Assembly: GCA_018223085.1 (NCBI GenBank)
Contig: JAAEZB010000028.1
Location: 1 to 36,760 of the forward strand
From: Paracoccaceae bacterium
Lineage (GTDB): Bacteria > Pseudomonadota > Alphaproteobacteria > Rhodobacterales > Rhodobacteraceae
Direction of reading: 5' to 3'
DNA: 36,760 nucleotides
Shown: positions 32,514-36,760 of the stretch, in pieces
Layout: each line of letters starts with the position of its first letter
Numbering within the stretch: the stretch's first letter is position 1
Translations under genes and position numbers: made by a program
The notes under the pieces: generated by a model
What the model was told of the DNA's origin: nothing
Seen by the model: only the letters and a program-made list of their open reading frames with translations
Database searches by the model: none

Positions 32514-32533
32514 TTTTGTTTAACGTTAAACTA
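32514..32533 (+). promoter_or_regulatory. Putative operator of pdhABC shared with lpdA
   Basis: A perfect 14-bp palindrome GTTTAACGTTAAAC (32518-32531), in a T/A-rich context and extended by TA, ends 22 nt before the pdhA start. The same site, with three base changes over a 16-base core, occurs at the same distance before lpdA. It is placed to interfere with transcription start or early elongation, which would fit a repressor. The regulator is unknown. Confidence 0.65.
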
Positions 32534-32555
32534 TTTTTCCTGAGGGAGGAGAGAC

Positions 32556-33545
32556 ATGGCTGCCAAACGGCCTGCGAAGAAGACGAATGTCTCGGGTGAC
32601 GAACTCACACAATATTACCGCGATATGCTGCTGATCCGGCGTTTTGAAGAGAAGGCCGGCCAGCTTTATGGCATGGGCCTCATCGGCGGGTTCTGCCACC
32701 TTTATATCGGTCAGGAGGCGGTTGTTGTCGGCCTTGAGGCCGCGGCAGAGGAAGGCGACAAGCGCGTCACCTCTTATCGCGATCACGGGCATATGCTTGC
32801 CTGTGGGATGGACCCCAATGGCGTCATGGCGGAACTGACCGGGCGCGAGGGCGGCTATTCCAAGGGCAAGGGCGGCTCGATGCATATGTTCTCCAAGGAG
32901 AAGCATTTCTACGGCGGTCATGGCATCGTCGGCGCGCAGGTGCCGATTGGTGCGGGGCTTGCTTTTGCGGACAAATACAAGGGCAATGGGCGCGTCACGT
33001 TTACCTATTTCGGGGATGGCGCGGCGAACCAGGGTCAGGTTTATGAAACCTTCAACATGGCGGCGCTTTGGGACCTGCCGGTGATCTTTGTCATCGAGAA
33101 CAACCAATACGCCATGGGCACGGCGCAGCAGCGCTCGACCTCGACCCCCGATATTCACACGCGCGGCGAAGCCTTTGGCATTCCGGGCGAAGCGGTCGAC
33201 GGGATGGACGTTCTTGCAGTCAAGGAAGCGGGCGAACGCGCGGTGGCGCATTGTCGCAAGGGTAAGGGGCCTTACATCCTTGAGATCAAGACCTACCGTT
33301 ATCGTGGCCACTCTATGTCGGACCCGGCGAAGTATCGCACCCGTGAAGAAGTCCAGAAGATGCGCGAAGAGCGCGACGCAATCGACCATGTGCGCCAACT
33401 TCTGATCGAGGGCAAACATGCCAGCGAGGACGATCTCAAGGCGATCGACAAGGAAATCAAAGCGGTGGTCAACGCCAGCGCCGATTTCGCCAAGGAAAGC
33501 CCCCTGCCCGCGCTCGAAGAGCTGTGGACGGATATTTACGCCTGA
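32556..33545 (+). CDS. pdhA: Pyruvate dehydrogenase E1 component, alpha subunit
   Basis: A 329-aa thiamine-diphosphate-binding subunit which, with PdhB, decarboxylates pyruvate and transfers the acetyl group to lipoamide. The diphosphate/magnesium motif starts at Gly153 with GDGAANQG and continues with Asn182-Asn183 in FVIENNQYAMGT. Other marks are GFCHLYIGQEAVVVGL (45-60), SYRDHGHMLACGMDP near 73, YSKGKGGSMHMFS near 101, and TYRYRGHSMSDPAKYRTREE (the phosphorylation-loop equivalent). GGGAGGAG precedes the ATG by about 5 nt. It is the first gene of pdhABC, with 21 bp to pdhB, and has a palindromic operator just upstream that is shared with lpdA. Confidence 0.97.
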   Translation: MAAKRPAKKTNVSGDELTQYYRDMLLIRRFEEKAGQLYGMGLIGGFCHLYIGQEAVVVGLEAAAEEGDKRVTSYRDHGHMLACGMDPNGVMAELTGREGGYSKGKGGSMHMFSKEKHFYGGHGIVGAQVPIGAGLAFADKYKGNGRVTFTYFGDGAANQGQVYETFNMAALWDLPVIFVIENNQYAMGTAQQRSTSTPDIHTRGEAFGIPGEAVDGMDVLAVKEAGERAVAHCRKGKGPYILEIKTYRYRGHSMSDPAKYRTREEVQKMREERDAIDHVRQLLIEGKHASEDDLKAIDKEIKAVVNASADFAKESPLPALEELWTDIYA

Positions 33546-33566
33546 GACGACGGAGGAAGTTGAAAG

Positions 33567-34922
33567 ATGGCTATGGAAATTCTGATGCCTGCCCTGTCGC
33601 CGACGATGGAAGAGGGCACGCTTGCAAAATGGCTCGTGAAAGAGGGCGATACGGTCTCTGCGGGCGATATTATCGCCGAGATCGAGACTGACAAAGCGAC
33701 GATGGAATTCGAAGCGGTGGATGAAGGCGTGATTGGCCAGATTCTCGTGCCGGAAGGCAGCGAGGGTGTGAAGGTCAACACGGCGATTGCCACGCTTTTG
33801 GAAGAAGGCGAAGAGCCGGGTACGGCCCCGGTCAAGGCGGACGCCCCGGTAGCGGCGGCGGCCCCTGCCCCAGTGGCGGCAGTTGCGGCACCGGAAGCGC
33901 CCAAAGCGGACCTGACGCCCGATTGGCCGGAAGGCACCAAGATGAAGTCGCAGACCGTGCGCGAGGCGTTGCGCGATGCGATGGCCGAAGAGATGCGCGG
34001 CGACGAAAATGTCTACCTCATGGGCGAGGAAGTCGCGGAGTATCAGGGGGCCTATAAGGTCTCCCAAGGGCTTCTGGATGAGTTCGGCTCCAAGCGGGTG
34101 ATCGACACGCCGATTACCGAGCATGGCTTTGCCGGGATCGCGGTTGGCGCGGCCTTTGGCGGATTACGCCCGATTGTCGAGTTCATGACCTTCAACTTTG
34201 CCATGCAGGCGATTGACCAGATCATCAACTCGGCCGCCAAGACCCTTTATATGTCGGGTGGTCAGATGGGCGCGCCGATGGTGTTCCGTGGCCCGAACGG
34301 TGCCGCGGCCCGCGTTGGCGCGCAGCACTCGCAGGATTACGCCGCATGGTATGCGCAAATCCCAGGCCTCAAGGTCGTGATGCCCTATTCGGCATCGGAT
34401 GCGAAGGGCCTTCTCAAGAGTGCCATCCGGGATCCCAACCCGGTCATCTTCCTTGAAAACGAAATCCTTTATGGGCGGAGTTTCGAGGTTCCGGTGATGG
34501 ACGATTTCACCGTACCGTTTGGCAAGGCGCGCATCTGGCGCGAAGGGTCGGATGTCACCATCGTCTCCTTCGGGATCGGCATGCAATACGCGCTTGAGGC
34601 GGCAGAGAAACTCGCCGAAGAGGGGATCGAAGCGGAGGTCATCGACCTGCGCACCCTGCGCCCGATTGATTATGACACGGTGATCGCCTCGGTGATGAAG
34701 ACCAACCGCTGTGTGACGGTCGAGGAAGGCTGGCCCGTGGGGTCGATCGGCAACCACCTCTCGGCAGAGATCATGACCCGCGCCTTTGATTATCTTGATG
34801 CGCCGGTTCTGAACTGCACGGGGAAAGATGTGCCGATGCCCTATGCGGCGAACCTTGAAAAGCTTGCGCTTGTGACGACGGATGAGGTCATCGCGGCGGT
34901 TAAGCAAGTGACCTATCGCTAA
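33567..34922 (+). CDS. pdhB: Pyruvate dehydrogenase E1 component, beta subunit with N-terminal lipoyl domain
   Basis: A 451-aa E1 beta subunit. Beyond the usual catalytic part of about 325 residues it carries an N-terminal lipoyl domain (about 1-80, with the lipoyl Lys43 in ETDKATMEF) and an Ala/Pro-rich linker (about 85-110). The catalytic part shows [73 protein letters not shown] and a C-terminal transketolase-C domain with [16 protein letters not shown]. Lipoylated E1 beta is known in rhizobial and rhodobacterial complexes. The lipoyl domain is almost identical to that of PdhC (72 of the first 82 residues). A GGAGGA site lies about 9 nt before the ATG, and 10 bp separate this gene from pdhC. 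Confidence 0.97.
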   Translation: MAMEILMPALSPTMEEGTLAKWLVKEGDTVSAGDIIAEIETDKATMEFEAVDEGVIGQILVPEGSEGVKVNTAIATLLEEGEEPGTAPVKADAPVAAAAPAPVAAVAAPEAPKADLTPDWPEGTKMKSQTVREALRDAMAEEMRGDENVYLMGEEVAEYQGAYKVSQGLLDEFGSKRVIDTPITEHGFAGIAVGAAFGGLRPIVEFMTFNFAMQAIDQIINSAAKTLYMSGGQMGAPMVFRGPNGAAARVGAQHSQDYAAWYAQIPGLKVVMPYSASDAKGLLKSAIRDPNPVIFLENEILYGRSFEVPVMDDFTVPFGKARIWREGSDVTIVSFGIGMQYALEAAEKLAEEGIEAEVIDLRTLRPIDYDTVIASVMKTNRCVTVEEGWPVGSIGNHLSAEIMTRAFDYLDAPVLNCTGKDVPMPYAANLEKLALVTTDEVIAAVKQVTYR

Positions 34923-34932
34923 GGAGACGGAC

Positions 34933-36246
34933 ATGCCTATTGAAATTCTCATGCCCGCCCTGTCGCCAACCATGGAGGAAGGCACGCTGGCGAAATGGCT
35001 CGTCAAAGAGGGCGATACGGTCGCCTCGGGCGATATCATTGCCGAAATCGAAACCGACAAGGCAACGATGGAATTCGAAGCCGTGGATGAAGGGGTGATC
35101 GGCAAGATCCTCGTTCAGGACGGCAGCGAAGGGGTCAAGGTTAACACCGTGATTGCTGTGCTTCTTGAGGACGGCGAAAGCGCCGAGGATATTGGCGCGA
35201 GCGCCCCGGCGGCGCCGGAAGCGGCGCCTGCCGCTAATGCGGAGGTCGAGGCGGCCCCTGTCGGGGGCTCCGAGGCATCCGCCCCTGCCCCGGTGGCGGC
35301 GGATGGCAGCCGCATTTTTGCATCGCCCCTTGCCCGACGTATCGCGGCACAAAAGGGCATCGACCTTGCCGCGCTGGCGGGCTCTGGCCCGCGCGGGCGG
35401 ATTGTTAAGGCCGATGTCGAAGCGGCGGCACCGGGCACCAAGGCCCCTGCCCCAGCAGCCGCGCCCGCCCCTGCGGCGGCGGCGCCGGTTGCATCGGTAG
35501 CAGCAGCCCCGAGCGGCCCGGATACCGATACCGTCAAACGCATGTATGAAGGGCGCGACTATGAAGAGGTCACGCTTGACGGGATGCGCAAGACCATTGC
35601 CGCGCGCCTTTCGGAAGCCAAGCAGACCATCCCGCATTTCTATCTGCGTCGCGATATCAAGCTAGACGCGCTTCTTGCGTTCCGCAGCCAGATCAACAAG
35701 CAGCTTGAGGCGCGCGGCGTGAAGCTTTCGGTCAATGATTTTATCATCAAGGCCGTGGCCAACGCGCTTCAGCAGGTGCCGGAGTGTAATGCCGTCTGGG
35801 CCGGGGATCGTGTGTTGAAGCTCAAACCTTCGGATGTGGCCGTAGCGGTCGCCATCGAGGGCGGGCTGTTCACGCCGGTCCTTCGGGATGCGGAGATGAA
35901 ATCACTCTCGGCGCTGTCGGCAGAGATGAAAGATCTTGCTGCACGGGCGCGCGATCGCAAGCTCGCACCGCAGGAATATCAGGGCGGTAGTTTCGCGATT
36001 TCCAACCTTGGCATGTTCGGCATCGACAATTTCGACGCCATCGTGAACCCACCGCATGCGGGCATCCTTGCCGTGGGTGCGGGCGTGAAGAAGCCGATTG
36101 TCGGAGAAGATGGAAACGTCACCGTAGCGACCGTCATGTCGGTCACCATGTCGGTCGATCATCGGGTCATTGACGGCGCGCTTGGGGCGGAGCTTCTCAA
36201 GGCGATTGTCGACAACCTTGAGAACCCCGTGGCGATGCTGGCCTGA
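34933..36246 (+). CDS. pdhC: Dihydrolipoyl acetyltransferase (E2 of pyruvate dehydrogenase)
   Basis: A 437-aa E2 subunit that forms the core of the complex and transfers the acetyl group from lipoamide to CoA. Order of domains: one lipoyl domain (1-80, lipoyl Lys43), an Ala/Pro-rich linker, a peripheral-subunit-binding domain (about 117-155, [35 protein letters not shown]), a second Ala/Pro linker, and the catalytic acyltransferase domain (about 205-437). The catalytic HxxxDG motif is present as [14 protein letters not shown] near the C-terminus. GGAGA lies about 6 nt before the ATG. It is the last gene of pdhABC, followed by a strong terminator. E3 is supplied from lpdA elsewhere in the window. 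Confidence 0.97.
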   Translation: MPIEILMPALSPTMEEGTLAKWLVKEGDTVASGDIIAEIETDKATMEFEAVDEGVIGKILVQDGSEGVKVNTVIAVLLEDGESAEDIGASAPAAPEAAPAANAEVEAAPVGGSEASAPAPVAADGSRIFASPLARRIAAQKGIDLAALAGSGPRGRIVKADVEAAAPGTKAPAPAAAPAPAAAAPVASVAAAPSGPDTDTVKRMYEGRDYEEVTLDGMRKTIAARLSEAKQTIPHFYLRRDIKLDALLAFRSQINKQLEARGVKLSVNDFIIKAVANALQQVPECNAVWAGDRVLKLKPSDVAVAVAIEGGLFTPVLRDAEMKSLSALSAEMKDLAARARDRKLAPQEYQGGSFAISNLGMFGIDNFDAIVNPPHAGILAVGAGVKKPIVGEDGNVTVATVMSVTMSVDHRVIDGALGAELLKAIVDNLENPVAMLA

Positions 36247-36267
36247 GCCAACCTGTTTGGAAAAAAC

Positions 36268-36299
36268 AAAAGCGCCGCAGAATGTTGCGGCGCTTTTTT
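36268..36299 (+). terminator. Terminator of pdhABC
   Basis: A stem AAAAGCGCCGCA / TGCGGCGCTTTT, 12 bp counting the A-T pairs, has a GAATGT loop and is followed by six T in all. It lies about 20 bp after the pdhC stop. The A-rich left side gives a minus-strand T-run as well, so it can also stop the convergent cysE transcript. Confidence 0.92.
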
Positions 36300-36316
36300 C
36301 ATGCTTTACCTGAAAA

Positions 36317-36760
36317 TCAATGGTCGAGGATTTGATCCATCTCGACCGATGGGTGCGCGCACCCCGCCTCGCCAACGATCTTGGCCGGGACCCCAGCCAC
36401 AGTCGAGCATGGCGGGACTTCTTCAAGCACCACGGACCCGGCGGCGATGCGGCTGCAATGGCCGACCTTGATATTGCCAAGCACCTTGGCCCCGGCCCCG
36501 ATCAACACGCCATCGCCGATTTTGGGGTGGCGGTCTTCTTCTTCCTTGCCGGTGCCGCCGAGGGTCACGGAATGCAGCATGGAGACGTTATCGCCCACCA
36601 CGGCAGTTTCGCCGATGACGATCGAATGAGCATGGTCGATCATGATCCCTTTGCCGATACGGGCGGCCGGGTGAATGTCGATACCGAAGATTTCCGAGGT
36701 CCGCATCTGGATGAAATAAGCGAGGTCATAGCGACCCTGGTTCCAGAGCCAATGACCAAT
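36317..36760 (-). CDS. cysE: Serine O-acetyltransferase, C-terminal part (partial)
   Basis: 147 codons of the C-terminal part are visible; the 5' end lies beyond the window, and the frame stays open to the last base. CysE acetylates serine with acetyl-CoA in the first step of cysteine synthesis. The visible part has the left-handed beta-helix hexapeptide repeats: FGIDIHPAARIGKGIMIDHAHSIVIGETAVVGDNV, then LGGTGKEEEDRHPKIGDGVLIGAGAKVLGNIKVG, then VVLEEVPPCSTVAGVPAKIVG. The His in MIDHAH and the DRHPKIGDGV segment are the typical active-site elements. The N-terminal helical domain is mostly missing, with only IGHWLWNQGRYDLAYFIQMRTSEI of the junction seen. The gene is convergent with pdhABC. Confidence 0.95.
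   Translation of the reverse strand: MGHWLWNQGRYDLAYFIQMRTSEIFGIDIHPAARIGKGIMIDHAHSIVIGETAVVGDNVSMLHSVTLGGTGKEEEDRHPKIGDGVLIGAGAKVLGNIKVGHCSRIAAGSVVLEEVPPCSTVAGVPAKIVGEAGCAHPSVEMDQILDH

Noticed and set aside
32518-32531. TTAA-containing palindrome before pdhA as a CtrA site
   Set aside because: CtrA sites have two TTAA-type half sites 7 bp apart. Here they are only 2 bp apart in a perfect dyad, and the same dyad recurs before lpdA.
32526-34124. 532-codon open frame on the minus strand across pdhA and pdhB
   Set aside because: It is a shadow of two strongly supported genes and even covers the pdh operator. No sensible start or ribosome-binding site is seen.
1-36760. tRNA, rRNA, insertion sequences, prophage genes
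   Set aside because: None were seen on reading both strands: no cloverleaf-like sequences with CCA ends, no transposase or integrase motifs, and no terminal inverted repeats with target duplications.

Overview
The window looks like a chromosomal segment of a Roseobacter-group alphaproteobacterium (Rhodobacterales). This is inferred from four things: GC-rich coding sequence, an alphaproteobacterial LexA box (GAAC-N7-GAAC) in front of uvrA, a pyruvate dehydrogenase whose E1 beta subunit carries its own lipoyl domain, and the ftsB-pdhABC gene order. Nearly all of the window is chromosomal housekeeping and catabolic sequence. I see no phage, insertion sequence, CRISPR array, tRNA or rRNA.

Layout. 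1-3.9 kb: the 3' end of a transketolase gene with a strong terminator, a cluster of small palindromic and tandem repeats, then on the minus strand a DUF808 membrane protein, coaD, a two-CBS-domain protein and a LysR regulator. 3.9-10.5 kb: a valine-degradation cluster on the plus strand, with mmsA divergent from the LysR gene, an uncharacterised 145-aa protein, a YbdK-type carboxylate-amine ligase, an isobutyryl-CoA dehydrogenase-like gene, a 3-hydroxyisobutyryl-CoA hydrolase-like gene and mmsB. 10.5-16.8 kb: a patatin-like phospholipase translationally coupled to an SOS-controlled uvrA, a divergent single-domain rhodanese, a methyltransferase-like protein and lpdA (E3). 16.8-23.3 kb, minus strand: DUF924, an MFS transporter, queA and a large AsmA/YhdP-like membrane protein. 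23.3-26.6 kb, plus strand: a BCP-type peroxiredoxin, a DUF455 ferritin-like protein, an M23 peptidase and an overlapping bactofilin. 26.8-30.3 kb: two overlapping cyclophilin genes (one exported) divergent from pgk, then a class I fructose-bisphosphate aldolase. 30.4-36.8 kb: an AidB-like acyl-CoA dehydrogenase, ftsB, the pdhA-pdhB-pdhC operon and the 3' part of cysE.

How the genes work together. The central-carbon genes (tkt, pgk, fda, pdhABC, lpdA) cover sugar-phosphate interconversion, glycolysis and entry into the TCA cycle. lpdA lies 16 kb from pdhABC, but both have a closely matching GTTTAAYGYTRAACTA dyad 21-22 nt before the start codon, which suggests one regulator coordinates E3 with E1/E2. 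mmsA, the acyl-CoA dehydrogenase, the hydrolase and mmsB provide most of the route from isobutyryl-CoA to propionyl-CoA.

The least explained signal is a family of 11-bp tandem repeats (consensus RATACMGACGY) at three distant intergenic sites (1.7, 8.5 and 26.7 kb). Each has a related leader (TTTC...GCACC). Their orientation relative to the neighbouring genes is not consistent, so they do not behave like ordinary promoters. Start sites were re-chosen from ribosome-binding sites and family length wherever the longest reading frame was implausible. All homology statements come from recognising motifs by eye, not from database searches.
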